60,000 nucleotides of DNA from Owenia fusiformis (lineage: Eukaryota > Annelida > Polychaeta > Sabellida > Oweniidae): assembly GCA_903813345.2 (NCBI GenBank), contig CAIIXF020000002.1:32632109-32692108 (forward strand), in the 5' to 3' direction. The notes under the pieces were generated by a model. It did not search any database. It saw nothing but the letters and a program-made list of their open reading frames with translations, and was not told the origin of the DNA. This document shows, in pieces, positions 11,851 to 23,560 of this stretch. The first letter of the stretch is position 1; each line of letters opens with the position of its first letter. A program made the position numbers and the translations under genes.

Positions 11851-12467
11851 GCGGAAAGCGAAAGGGGATATACCGCAGAATTTAAAATTCAATGGAGTTT
11901 TAACATGGGAGTGATATCACACACCGCGGCCCAGTCAGATAGATTTCTGCGCACTTTATTTATTTAATTCACTTTGCACAACGCGCCCCCTGTAATTCAT
12001 TCAGTGCGCGATTAAAAATTGGTTATGAGTGATATCGCACACCGCGGCCCAGTCAGATCGATTTCTGCGCACTTTATTTATTTAGCCAGAATATTAACAC
12101 ACTCAAAATATCGCGCTAAAGCTAGTATATGCTGGTGCGATGTAAATATAGTTTTCTGTTAATAAATGCCCAACAAGAAAGGGTAGCACAACGAATTCAA
12201 CTTTTTTCGAAAGACTGCAGACTTGACCCGCGAAATTGTAATTTTGGATCACAGTGATGCCTCTAGAGAGGATATCTATGAGAATTACAGATTATAGTAC
12301 GCAGAATTATAAAGTCAAACTGACCTCAAAATGGTAGTACACAGTGTACACTGCCATCTTTCAATAAAGTGTGTACTACACACACCTTCGTATACAAAAT
12401 ACCAGAATGATTGATGTAATACCCGTATACCATTTCTTCTGGGAGAAGGAAAGTTCCGATATGTATT

Positions 12468-12660
12468 CCAGGACCGTAGCCAGGGGGCCTCTCCCCCGTC
12501 CCCCTTGCCAAATATTCGTTCAAAATCATGCAGTTTTTCACCATTCTTAGCACTTTATGCATGATTTTTTTGCCAAAACTGTCAAAAAGCTCCCCCCCTC
12601 TTGGCAAAATCTCCCCCTTGGTAAAACCACTCCCCCAGATTAATCCAGGATACGGACCTG
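12468..12660. repeat. SINE-like or dispersed repeat, copy A
   Basis: AGGACCGTAGCCAGGGGGCC and then TTCAAAATCATGCAGTTTTT and CACCATTCTTAGCACTTT recur in order at 37448-37675. This is a dispersed repeat with a CGTAGCCAGGGGG start and C-rich interruptions. The short antisense frame over it is spurious. Confidence 0.7.
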
Positions 12661-12852
12661 TATTCTTAGACGAGATTGTTTAAGAACGTAAGGTAGACAT
12701 AAGTGCCACCTGTTAAAAGCTAGGAGATCTTTTCTAAGTTATTAAGTCATCAATCAGCAGACTGGTAATTGTATCCCCCACCCACTTCAAACTCCAAACA
12801 CTAACATTACAATTTAAAATCAATTATATTTGTATTTATTTGTCTGTAGAAG

Positions 12853-13677
12853 GTGTACATTCATAGCACTGAATTGTATTACATTGCATTGTATTGTATT
12901 GTATATCACATAATTGTATTGTATTGTACTGCATTTTATTGTATTGCACTGCATTGTATTTTATTGCCGTATATTGTACTGTATTGCATTGTATTATATT
13001 ATATTGCACTGCATTGTACTTTATTGCACTGCATTGTATTGTACTGTAGTGTTCTACATTGTATTGCGTTACATTGTATTGTATTGCACTGCATTGTATT
13101 GTATTGCACTGCACCACATTGTGTTACACTGAATTGTATTACACTGCATTGTATTGTATTGCACTGCACCATATTGTATTGCACTGCATTGTGCACTGCA
13201 TTGTATTGTATTGCACTGTATTGAACTGCGATGTATTGTATTGCATTATATTGCACTGTATTGTATTGCATCGTATTGCACTGCATTTTATTGTATTATA
13301 TTGCACTACATTGTATTGTATCATATTGCACTGCATTTTTTGCATCATATTACACTGCTTTGTATTGCATTATATTACACTACATTGTATTGCATCATAT
13401 TGCACTGCATTGTATTGCATCATATTGCTCTACATTGTATTGCATCATATTGCACCGCATTGTATTTCATCATATTGCACCACATTGTATTGCATCATAT
13501 TGCACTGCATTGTATTATATCATATTGCACTGCATTGTATTGCATCATATTGCTCTGCATTGTGTTGTATCATATTGCACCGCATTGTATTACATCATAT
13601 TGCACCACATCGTATTGCATCATATTGCACTGCATTGTATTATATCATATTGCACTGCATTGTATTGCATCATATTT
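12853..13677. repeat. pentamer satellite (YTGYA)n with 25-base higher-order unit
   Basis: About 825 bases are built almost wholly from pentamers TTGTA, TTGCA, CTGCA and TTACA. The first half is irregular. From about 13320 onward a 25-base unit (CATCATATTGCACTGCATTG plus TATTG) repeats with small changes, which indicates later homogenisation. Because 5 is coprime with 3, all frames stay open and yield meaningless Cys/Ile/Leu/Tyr or Gln/Tyr/Asn-rich open frames on both strands. These are not genes. Confidence 0.95.
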
Positions 13678-13689
13678 CGTATTAACCAT

Positions 13690-14080
13690 TTCAGTTACAG
13701 TTTTATTACATAAAATGTTATTTATAAGATTATAATTTTCAAACATTGAAAATGTTTTATACAATATCACTTAAAAGATATGAAATGGCCCAAAATAATA
13801 TATTTCAATGGAACCCTTTGCAAGGGTCACTTCAACATAACGCCACGTGTAATCTGTATGCATACGCCCTCTTTTAATGAACATTATCTTTGAAACCATA
13901 TTAGAATCGAATCTGATAAAAGTGCGCATCATGGTCCTGGATGTGCTGCGCGCTAGAATCGGGAAATCTCAAAGTTCTCCTCCGCAGTCCTTCTCCGCAG
14001 TCTTTCGAAAAAAATCAAATTCGTGGTGCCACGAATTTTTATTCGTTATTTATTCACAGATAATCATTTTTCATCGCGCA
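13690..14080. other. spacer, nothing recognised
   Basis: AT-rich sequence between the satellite and the right inverted-repeat arm. The short open frame 13877-14161 runs into the repeat arm and shows no domain. Confidence 0.4.
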
Positions 14081-14279
14081 CTGAATGCCGGAATTTCTGC
14101 GCACTTTATTTTAATTAACTTTGCACAACGCGGCCCCTGTAATTCATTCAGTGCGCGATGAAATCTATCTGACTGGGCCGCGGTGTGTGATATCACTCCC
14201 ATGTTAAAACTCCATTCGATTTTGAATTATGCGCAGGTCCCCTATAGCTTTCCGTAATTTTGCAATGCACTGCGCCTAT

Positions 14280-15575
14280 TCATTTGTAAATTTTCTCCAG
14301 AAAAAAATAAATCTTCTAAATTTGTTCAGTTTTCTTGCAGAAATCGCCTAATCTCCCCCCCCCCCCTCCATCCATTTTGTACGATCGCCGGTCGTGGAAA
14401 TATATTTGAGGATAGTTTGAACATCCTAGCATTACTAAGGAAGATTTTCCATTTGGGGGCTATTTTTTGCCCCCCCCCCCCCCTTAGGGCTTCGTGTGAC
14501 TTTTTTTACCTTGGGGTCTCTAGGGTTAACTAACGATTCTAAAACAATAAATTAATGTCTTTAATCTTTATATTCATGACTTATAGATATTACCCTCATA
14601 ATTATATGTAAATGCTTTAAGATATCACCAGTAGCTCAGAAACTATGTATTTGAACAACATCACTGCAATAGCAAGAGGAACTTAAAATTGATTTTACAA
14701 GAGCCATGACATGGTTAAATCGTAGCATTTTTATTTTCTGTATTTTCTACATCGAAAATCTGCACTTTTGTGAGTCACAAAAGGCATGCACGGTAAGACA
14801 AACGTCTTCTGAATTATTGGAGACAAATTCTCCCGTAAGAATACTATCTTATGTGGCAGATGGAGAACCCCAAGTTTTACATGTTTCGATGAAATACTTC
14901 CACGATACTTGGAAACTATGTGGGGTCAATACAAAATTAGATATCGTTAGAAAAGGTGAGTGTTATTTGTAGTATGTTATTTGTAGTATGTTATTTGTTA
15001 CAATTTAAAGGATATTGCAGAACTTAGTACATACATAGTACCCCACAACGGCAACCTACACAAGCGTTAGTCGCATAATTTCACGTACCCTGCGTGCAGA
15101 GTCTAGTTAAACTACACTCTGCCTAGTAGAGACCATATTACAGTTTAGTAGCCCCGCCCCCAGCCCCGCCCCCACGACGGTAACCGCTGACAGTTTGGGT
15201 AATAAATGATTTTTGACCTACGCGCTGACCTTTCTTCCAACAATCAGCGAGCTTGAAGAAAATACGCCAAATGCGTTCTAATTAAATATGCGCATGTCAT
15301 TGGTCAATTCCGAGCTCAACGATGACGTCAGAAGGAATGACCATATATAGAACGTCGGTCAAATTTGGCCGACGAACACTGATTGGCGCGGTGAGGTTTA
15401 TTTTAGTTTGAAAGAGTGAAGACGAAGCTCTCTTTTAAGAAGTGAAGTCAAACGAATGCAAAGGGTAAATTTCACGGCCAGTGATCAGACAAAATGAACG
15501 GAGGGGGGAGTAGGCGATTTTTGCAAGACAATTCCACAAATCTGGAAGATTGATTTTGGAATTTTTTTGAAATAC
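14280..15575. repeat. inverted pair of dispersed repeat ends
   Basis: 14290-14365 (AATCTTCTAAATTTGTTCAG, TTTCTTGCAGAAATCGCCTA, then a C run) is matched in reverse complement by 15485-15560 (TAGGCGATTTTTGCAAGACA, ATTCCACAAATCTGGAAGAT). Related sequence recurs near 16910-16960 and 57675-57735. These look like ends of one interspersed family. The pair spans exon 1 of the next gene, so it is not one inserted element. Confidence 0.4.
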
Positions 15576-18500
15576 ACGAGTTCCTGTGAATTTGTTCCAT
15601 CAGAAAGACATATTATCCCCCCCCCCTCCGTTAACTACCCCTCCGTTCAATTTTGATTTTTACGATTATTTTGTTGTATATCGCATGGCAACTATTACAA
15701 CTAAAAAAGCGAGCAATGGCATTAGTTTTGTGATAATAACGTCCCTTATACGTATTTATTACAGGTCGTGAAAACTACTGTTGTCTGATATATATTTGAC
15801 TTCACGTGAGTGACGATGTCCCTTTTTAGTGTGTCTCAAAAAATGTTACACTTACAAAAAGTTCAAAATCAATCATGATTTTGATTTTTCCCCTAAAATA
15901 TACTTAGTTGCCAAAATACCAGTCTTTCTCGAATAAATCCACACCATCAGATTCAAAATCCGTCCATGAGTGGCTGCACGGGACATATTTATTTTATTGA
16001 CGCATCTGATATCTGATTTGCGCCAACTTCTCTGACATGTAGTGTAAGCAATTCTTTTTTGGTATGAATGCTGTGGACAGTGATATCTTCATATGCTAAA
16101 TGATCCAGTTGTTTCTTTCCTGGATAGAAATACAATGTTCCATTGTCAGAGTGTTCAATTTTGTTACGTATGATAGCAACATGATGGCGCAAAGGCCTGT
16201 GGCAGATCGTTTGGTAAAACTCCATGGAAATGAAGATGCCATTGAATTACCCAATGGATTTGCCCCCAGGGTCATCCCACTTTACACCCTTGATTTTTTG
16301 AAGGGCTTCTGAAAGCACTTTACAGCATCACAAACTGACCTAAATGAACTTCTGCAAAAATAATTGATGGAGTCAGTGTGATATTATAAAGCATGTGCGC
16401 ATGGGCATCGGTACCTGAGATTTGCTTTGGAGAACATGTTGAGGGGAGAACATGTTAATGCGGATGAACCCAATGATCGTAAGACAAATAGGAAAATTAC
16501 AGAATGACCCAGTTAAAGGTCAGGCTTCAACTCAGAAGAAAGTTGAATGTTACAGAAACTGTTCCTCTTTTTTCATTTGGTCCATCCGATTATTTAAATG
16601 TTAGCGCAAGTCAGATTTTACCATGGGACACTAAAAGCTGTCATGTGCAGTTAATCAAGGACAGATTTTGAATCAGATGGTGTCAGATCATTTGAGAAAG
16701 ATTTGTCTTTTGGTATCCAAAGTATATTTTAGGGGAAAAGTCAAAATTATGAAAGATATTGAACTTTCTGTAAGTGTAACATTTTTTTAGACACACTATA
16801 GATCTCATATCTTAGAAGCGTACAGGTTCAAAAAATCAAAGGAGACCTAACATATTTGTCATATTCTGCTCCTATTCATTTAACAATTCAGTGGTAATCT
16901 TTCTCTTGAAAAAATATCTTCCAGATTTGCTGAATTTTCTTATAGGAATCCTGCTGTATTTTAGTTTTTGCATCGTTCCTTCTTTATTTGAGCTAGGCTC
17001 CAACTCTACGTTTCCATCTTCTTTCAGTGGGGCGTTGAGGTCAAGAAAATCAGTAAAAACTAAATCCTTTTTTACAATTTAGAGTACATAATGCTACAGA
17101 AAATGTTTGAAATAAATCTTATATATATGGTTTAGGTTTCTCAACTATAAATTCGAAGTTATTTTTTTGAAAATACAAACACATTTTGAATTGTTTTTTC
17201 AATATTGTTGATGTAAATGGTGTCAATGGTATTTCTGTCTTCAGAGATGCAGTGCCCATTTTAGGCACATTATTTGAATGACTAGCAAATGCCCCAAGCA
17301 CTTGGTATAGTAGTGAAACTTTGTCAACTTAAAGAACATTGAACTTTAATTGTGCAAACGTTCTCTTATCGTATTGGTTCGATCGCCGAAATATAATAAT
17401 TATATATGATGATGTTGTTTAGGAAGAGAATTCGTTGAGTTTGTGAAACAAAGATTTGGCATTGATATAAGCGCCCTAACGGATGAGCAGTTGTATCAGG
17501 GTCAGCCCGTAGACTTTGGAGACTACCTATTCTCCGGGTTTGTTTTTGATGATAAGCTAAGAGCAGTGACGGAAATAACGCATGGTCTCCGTAAAGTGAC
17601 GTTTTACAATGACACACACAACAAAGAGATCGGGTTCACTGTAAATGCTAGAAAGGATATTGTATCAAGAGGTTGGTATAATATATATACACTTATACCG
17701 AGTTTTCTAAAATGTTCCAAAATGAAATGACAATATCTCTCATTATATTGTATTTACCTCTTATAAGAGAGTAACAATTGAACATTAATTGTGAATTAAC
17801 ACATAAATAAGAAAGTGGATAAATTATTTGTTTATGATTATGTTATGAGCGTTGCTTGTCTTTTAATATACATTGAATGAATTATTACAACAGCTTGCAA
17901 TGCAAGATCGTCGTTTGTACAAGTTAAGATCAAACTGATACGATCTTTAACACTAGTTGTATCGTTATATTCATCGGATTTCGTTTTGTGCTAATCTTTC
18001 TTGATCGTACATCTCGCATTGGCAAAGAAAATGTTCGATTGATTCTATTTCATTTAAGTTGCAGACATTGCACAATCGACCATTTTCTTTTGCTATATCA
18101 CACTTTCTGTGACCGTTCAGAACTATTGACCAGTCAGTAACTTCACAACAGTTGTATCTTGTTTTTTCATATCATATCGTGGCATCCTTCATATAACATG
18201 CGTCTTATTCGAAACAGATCACAGGCGGCTTAAAAATCCAGAATATCTTCTTTCGGATTCTGGACACCTGCTTAGGTGGATGGTACACTGTGGGTCTCGA
18301 ACTCGACATTTTACTGGACGTTTCAAACTACGTCTCGAGTTTCGAGTTTGTTGATACCTTTTGATGAATAAGGGCTAACGCTAGAACCATACGTCACTGA
18401 TGGGGTGGCGAAAGTGTTATAAAGCTTTGACAGGGTTAAAGGTCGCATACCATCGACTCCCGATCCGAGGCCTAGTAGTGAATAATACTTTCTACAGCCC

Positions 18501-19290
18501 TTAGAAAGACTGTCTTCAATGTATTCGGTAATGTTACCAGAGACCGATACCGGCGGTATTCCAACATGTATTGTAGTGTTTTGTTTACTGCCTCAATAGG
18601 AGTGCTATTTATTTTCACAACATTCCGGGTGGGTTGACAGTTTGCAGCTCTGCTTTTCTTTTCGAACTCAGTCTTGTATTTTCCTTTGTGAATGTCATAT
18701 CGCCATTTTACACTATGGTCATATACCGCGTTAAGTAGAATGTTCATGTTATCGAGGTCAGTGGAAATTAAAACCATGTCATCAGCGTAAGTTGGGCAAG
18801 TGACGTCAATGTCGCCGATCGATGCGCCGAGTTTCATCCCCTGAAGATCACGTATAATGTCAGCGTTAAAGATTTGGTACAATATCATCCTACTAAGCTT
18901 ATAACCCCGCCTTGATGAACGGCACGTTTTACGTCGAATGTCTGTGATAAAATATTGCCAATATGTTGATGAAATGTAAAATAAGCATTGTATTGTAATT
19001 GAAACTATCTGGATATTGTTTGTTTCATTTAAGGGCAATGGACGGGTACTATTCGGAAAAACTCATTTGTATACACGGGAAGTATACTTCTCCCAAAATG
19101 TGAATGTGAAAATACAGAGTCTGACGTCATAGAAGGCAGTACAACATATCCGTGGCATGTTGATGCGAATGGAATTGCGTCATTTGAGTATGCCATATAC
19201 TCTGATAAATATGGACACGGGGTACTGCATGGGGTAGAAATACATTCTCAAGCAGCGCATGTGGAATTAATGACTATGAAATTTTTCTGA
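14706..19290 (+). CDS. secreted protein of unknown family (3 exons, 251 aa)
   Basis: Exons 14706-14955, 17423-17671 and 19034-19290, both introns phase 1 with GT...AG ends. The ATG at 14706 begins a good signal peptide (SIFIFCIFYIENLHFCES). The mature part has LRKVTFYNDTHNKEIGFTVN, with one likely N-glycosylation site (NDT), and exon 3 carries KCECEN and a C-terminal stretch ending MTMKFF. There is no transmembrane segment after the signal peptide. The three exons are of similar size (250, 249, 257), join without frame conflict and have no internal stop, which supports a real gene. I do not recognise the family. Intron 1 contains a TA-flanked TIR element and intron 2 an antisense LINE remnant. 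Confidence 0.7.
15829..16796. mobile_element. TA-flanked TIR element (Tc1/mariner-type, non-autonomous)
   Basis: TIRs of about 140 bases start GTGTGTCTCAAAAAATGTTA (15829) and end TAACATTTTTTTAGACACAC (16796), with TA on both outer sides (15827-15828 and 16797-16798). The interior has no recognisable transposase. TA target duplication is typical of Tc1/mariner elements. It sits in intron 1 of the unknown secreted-protein gene. Confidence 0.75.
17880..19030 (-). mobile_element. LINE remnant, antisense in intron 2
   Basis: On the minus strand a reverse-transcriptase fragment ends in the catalytic YADDMVLIS box (about 18763-18795). Further toward the 3' end (about 18010-18120) is a Cys/His motif, C-N-V-C-N-L-N-E-I-E-S-I-E-H-F-L-C-Q-C-E, typical of the C-terminus of several non-LTR retrotransposon clades. 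Frames between these parts are broken and the 5' half is absent, so it is a dead, 5'-truncated insertion. The clade is not resolved. Confidence 0.8.
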
Positions 19291-19439
19291 TTAAAATTTT
19301 TTTGAAATACCTACACTTGTCTATTATTAATCGAGATAAAAAGGAGGGTCATTGATTACAATGTTAAGTTCAGTTGTATAGATGGCAGTTAGATGTAGGC
19401 TAAATCTTTAGCAAATTCATACATTTGAAAACTCTGTGT

Positions 19440-19740
19440 GTGATATCACATTTGCATTTCGCGCCACAATATTGTTGGAAATTAGGTCAGATAATTTTTT
19501 CTCTTTTGAGAAAATAGGTCTGCCAGTGTCCTGGAAATTGGATCAGAACATCACAAGGTGATTGTAATCATGGGATAAACCCAATATCACATAATTTCTC
19601 GTGATATCATTTTATCGCCTCGTAGATATCAAATATCAACACTCATTCGCTTCGCTCACTCGTGTTGATATTTGATATCAACTCGGCGATAAAAATGATA
19701 TCATTCAAAATGATGTGATATTCTGTATTTATCAAACTAT
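19440..19740. repeat. fold-back repeat with ATTCGCTTCGCTCA core
   Basis: GATATCATTTTATCGCC, AGATATCAAATATCAACAC, the core CATTCGCTTCGCTCACTCG, then the reverse complements (GTGTTGATATTTGATATCAA, GGCGATAAAAATGATATC) make a stem of about 50 bases per arm (19598-19708). A partial relative lies at 41020-41080 (GGCGATAAACTGATATCACG, GATATTGGGTTTATCCC, which also matches 19575-19600). Confidence 0.75.
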
Positions 19741-20500
19741 TCACGGAGCTGGTTTTTGGATATATGACTGTGTCATTTTTGGAAGCAGTATCTTAAATCT
19801 ATCAATTGAAAGTTGTATAACAGCAATCTACACGTTTTACCATTAAACATTGTATTGTTGCTCTGATTGGTGAATCGGTTATTAGATCCTAAGAACCGGC
19901 GGTGTGAAAGAAATTATGATCCCCCAGGGATTATGGTTCCCCTTTTAAAGGCCCTTACTGGCCCTGATTGTGTATATAAAGGGAAAGAGCACAAAGAGGT
20001 CACCATATAAATCAATGGAGAGTAGGACCATAAATTAATAGGACCTCCTACCCTTTTACACCGGCATATTCAAACTTTAAGTGAATAAATGAAACAGTAC
20101 CATAAATAAGACTATTGTCAGCATCAAAATATGCAGCATAAATCATTTTCCATGTTCACTTATTCAACTTCACCGATGATTAGACAGAAAGTCGTGAAGA
20201 TTTGATCATGAATCATTAAAAAGCACAATTAGAAAAATAAACATATTGAAGATGGATAGAAAGGGAACGTTAAGTGTGCAAACGGCCAAAAGAAAACAAA
20301 CTCCCAGCATCTTAAACAAAGATTTAACGCACACAGAAACATCGTTTAGAGCCCCTGTCTCATAATTCAAATATAGCTACTATCCAAATCCGCACGCACC
20401 GTATGGGAGATCAATAATTAGATAGTTAAAATATACAACAAGGTACTCGTGTATCCGCTGTAGAAATAATTAGGTCCCCCAAAAAATTTACCCAAGGGAA
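19740..20500. other. intergenic, nothing recognised
   Basis: AT-rich spacer between the unknown secreted-protein gene and the convergent serpin. No exon or RNA gene is apparent. Confidence 0.4.
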
Positions 20501-20504
20501 ACCA

Positions 20505-20660
20505 GTCGCAACCGCCAGTTCCTCTCTGCCGAACTTATTTCTCCACTCGCGAGTTCCGATGTACGATTGTTCGCCTTTTTGTGAGAACGTTGTTCGGGTG
20601 TAAGAAACGGGGTCAGCGAGTTTGCAACTTACTACTGCACGAGTTATGGAGCTAAGGAGG
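20505..20660. repeat. dispersed repeat, copy B
   Basis: Second copy of the repeat at 11440-11635, sharing CAGTTCCTCTCTGCCGAACT, TTATTTCTCCACTCGCGAGT, ACGATTGTTCG and GGGGTCAGCG. Confidence 0.6.
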
Positions 20661-20897
20661 CTTGTTTTTTACTTTTTTGAAAGTGCATAACAAGAAAAAA
20701 AAGATATCTCGAAAATAACTGATTTTTATATCAAGCTACAGATAAATATCTACTTTCGATTATATTTTAAAAACATTGTTCATACAGAAATATTTCAAAA
20801 TACAATTATGTCAGAACATCACCTACATCAAAACACATCACAAATCTTGGCTGTACAATATCAGAGCTATCAAGATTTAAACGATACGATGCGACAT

Positions 20898-22650
20898 CTA
20901 TTTGCACTGATTCTCAAATCCAGGCGGGCACATTATTTTCCCGAGGAAGAGTATTGCTCCTGACATACGATCTCTGATGAAGAAAATGAACGGCCTGTCC
21001 ACCTTGAATGGCGCGATGCCAGTAGGGGTGATAGCCGCTGTAGCCCCAGCGGCCGATGTTCCATTCTCATTAACGTCGACCCAGGCCTTGTGAACAAATG
21101 ATGAGATGAATAAATCTCTGCGTCCATCAATACCAGAAAGGTCAGCCATTGGGGTGAAAAGATCGCGCATGCCCATCGCACTCAAGGTCGAACGAAGGTC
21201 ATACTGCTGGGTCAGGTTGAACCTTGGCATGAGAAGAGTAATCGATCTGTTCTCGGAACGCTTGATACCTTCTTCTATGATAGAGGTGTTCTTCAAATGC
21301 GTTTCAATTTTTCCGATACCGTCCAGGTCATCGGGCAGCAGGATGTACATGGCTGTGTTATTACCAGAATACGGTAACTCGACTATCTGACACGACATCT
21401 CGGGAATATATCCACGCCTAAAATTCAAGATAAATACATGTAGATGAAAAGTGTGTTTTGATGAATGAAACCACATATGATACTCAAATGGAATAGCAAC
21501 ATCAAACGTCTATTAAGAGGTTAAGGTTACTAAAACCTGAAACATTTAGTCTATTTTCCCTCAATACTTACATTATAACACATCACAAATAGAACGCAGA
21601 GACAACGTTAGCACAACACAATGCGAATACAACATTCAGTACTTCACATGAAAATCTATCAAATTATCTTACCACAATGACGTATGTAGTGACATCATAG
21701 AGACGTTCACTTTCTTGTTCACGTTTCCCATCAAAAAGAAATCATTTGGCTTGGTCAATGTCTTGTTGAATCTATAGTGCCAGTTCCCTTGGAAATATAT
21801 CGCATTAGTCAGCACCAACTTTGTAGACGGATTGATAGATTTTGGTGGCAAAAGGTTCTGAAATGACGAAATTCAAAAAGAAATTTAAAAAAAAACATGC
21901 AAGAAACTAAATTCCATTAGAAGTCTCTCTTTCAGGAAACAACGTACCACCCTCGAATCAAAACTGAACGACAGTTGAATATCAGCTGTGAGAGCCCTAT
22001 TAGCTTACAAATGTTGCCTAATGAAATATATACATGCGATTTGGAAATGATTTTAAACCCAATTTTCTTACATTTGAGATTGAATTGATATACACCTGTA
22101 GCAGTCCATTTCAGATTACTAATACACGTATGCTCTGTACCTTGATTTTGTTGTCCGTCTCCTTAAACACCCAGTTGTTGATGTATTTCCTAGATCCTTC
22201 TGGATCAGTGTTGAAATTCAGTTGCTTCAGCGGAGAGTTATAATACCTCAAAGAATCATCAAGGTATTGCTTCAAAAACTGAAAGCCCGTCTGACCGAAT
22301 AGCCTATTAGCAGCCTTCAACGTCAGGTTTTTGTTTGCCTTGTCCATTCTGTTGCCAAATTCCTGGTATAGCTCATGAACCATATCACCCAGGTCTCCAA
22401 CACATAGTGCATCTTGCATCTGGGTGTGGGTAGCGTTCCTCGCTCCAAGCATGGTCATGGACAACACGGTTGATATACTGATAGGTGAAACGAAGACATT
22501 TGTGTTCTTGTCTGCTGCAATGAGATGTCTGTAGAAATCAAAGGCGAATTCTGTTGTACTTTTGCCTAAACTCTGCAGCGGGGGTAAGCTTCGTGGGGCA
22601 CCGATGGTTCCTCCCACGAAGAGCGCAAGAAAGATTGCAGACGTCCACAT
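20898..22650 (-). CDS. secreted serpin (3 exons, about 404 aa)
   Basis: Exons on the minus strand: 22650-22141, 21857-21673, 21417-20898. Junction phases match (0, then 2). The Met at 22650 was preferred to one at 22704 because it directly precedes a signal peptide (SAIFLALFVGGTIGA). Serpin landmarks in order: VFVSPISISTVLSMTMLGA, TLKAANRLFGQ, KLVLTNAIYFQGNWHYRF, VELPYSGNNTAMYILLPDD, the hinge VNENGTSAAGATA, and PFIFFIRDRMSGAILFLGKI. Serpins trap serine or cysteine proteases by insertion of the reactive-centre loop. The small-residue hinge fits an inhibitor. The loop beyond it (AITPTGIAPFKVD) has no Arg or Lys near the expected P1, so trypsin-like targets are unlikely by inference; elastase-like targets or a non-inhibitory role are possible. 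No ER-retention tail is seen, so secretion is expected. Confidence 0.9.
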
Positions 22651-22731
22651 ATTGCCGTAGAGAAATAGAAACTGGATTCGATTCCTCTTCTTATTCAAAG
22701 ACAATACTTCAATAATAAATACTAAAATTAT

Positions 22732-23310
22732 CTATTAAGAAGTGGTGACCTTTTACTGATATTATTGTTTGTTGTTGATTGGTGAGCGCATTGTTTCTGT
22801 TTAGATAAAAATGTCTGGGGGTCTAGCTGCAAACTGAAGAGGGTTTGTGACATTCAAAAGCTGGTAAGTTTCAGATAAGGTCTCGGGGCAAGGTTAAACG
22901 ATTATACTCAAAGTCGAGAAGGGTTCTTCCAATTTATTTATTTGCCAAGTAAATGTCTATGTTCAGTATGGCAAGTGATTTTAGACAGACATATCTTTCT
23001 TTCAACATGAGTACTTTCCAACTTTGTAAGAACACGTACTTGAGAACAATGCGGCGTTAATTTAGACGATGGAAGAAAGGTAGGTAAGGGAAGTCGGCAA
23101 ATTAGATCCGTAACTTCGGAAAAAGGATTGGCTCTAAGAACTGTAATAACGAATACAAACCCTTTATGTGCCAATCTGGAATGTTTCACATATAAACACG
23201 CATAACAATCCCTCCACATCCCTCTTCTCACTCTCCCGGGATGTTAGAAACAATCAATAACACAATACAAAATCACAAGTCAAGACCATTAGTACCAATA
23301 AAAAGTTCTA
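22732..23310. other. serpin upstream region, nothing specific seen
   Basis: The region 5' of the serpin on the minus strand should hold its promoter. I see no TATA box or binding-site cluster I could defend. A short open frame at 22938-23231 has no recognisable features. Confidence 0.35.
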
Positions 23311-23314
23311 AAAT

Positions 23315-23560
23315 GTAAGGCCAGTAGTGTCCTGTATAAGAACCCCTATTCTAACTGTTGAAAATGGATTCTAGCAATACTCACCAACACGAATCTACTT
23401 GTTTCAGACTCAATCAACTTGAGTTTTTTCTGAGAAAATGAGGATTTCAGCAAGGGTGTAATAGAATTAAGATGGGGATGCAATTGATTTCCTCCTGCAT
23501 ATCTACGGTAAATACGCAGGATGAAATCAATTGCATCCCCACTATAAGTCAATGGCACCT
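23315..23560. mobile_element. fold-back MITE, partial copy
   Basis: TGTCCTGTATAAGAACCCCT, GAAAATGGATTCTAGCAATA and ACTTGAGTTTTTTCTGAGAA match the left arm of the complete copy at 41711-42030. The core has a clean hairpin: GATGGGGATGCAATTGATTT (about 23471) pairs with AAATCAATTGCATCCCCAC (about 23545). The outer right arm is missing. Confidence 0.7.

Larger units (their letters stand above)
11860..14265. mobile_element. inverted-repeat-flanked composite block
   Basis: Left arm 11860-12080 contains AATGGAGTTTTAACATGGGA, GTGATATCACACACCGCGGC and CTGCGCACTTTATT. Part of it is directly duplicated (11908-11962 and 12026-12083). The right arm, about 14085-14265, is the reverse complement of the same sequence. 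The 2 kb between holds a SINE-like fragment and a pentamer satellite. No transposase frame is recognisable, so it may be a non-autonomous DNA element or two opposed copies of one repeat. Confidence 0.6.

Noticed and set aside
12836-13735. Several long open frames on both strands rich in Cys/Ile/Leu/Tyr or Gln/Tyr/Asn
   Set aside because: They are translations of the pentamer satellite, whose period of 5 cycles through all frames without making stops. No splice context or non-repeat sequence supports coding.
21106-21390. Open frame on the plus strand inside the serpin
   Set aside because: Antisense shadow of serpin exon 3.
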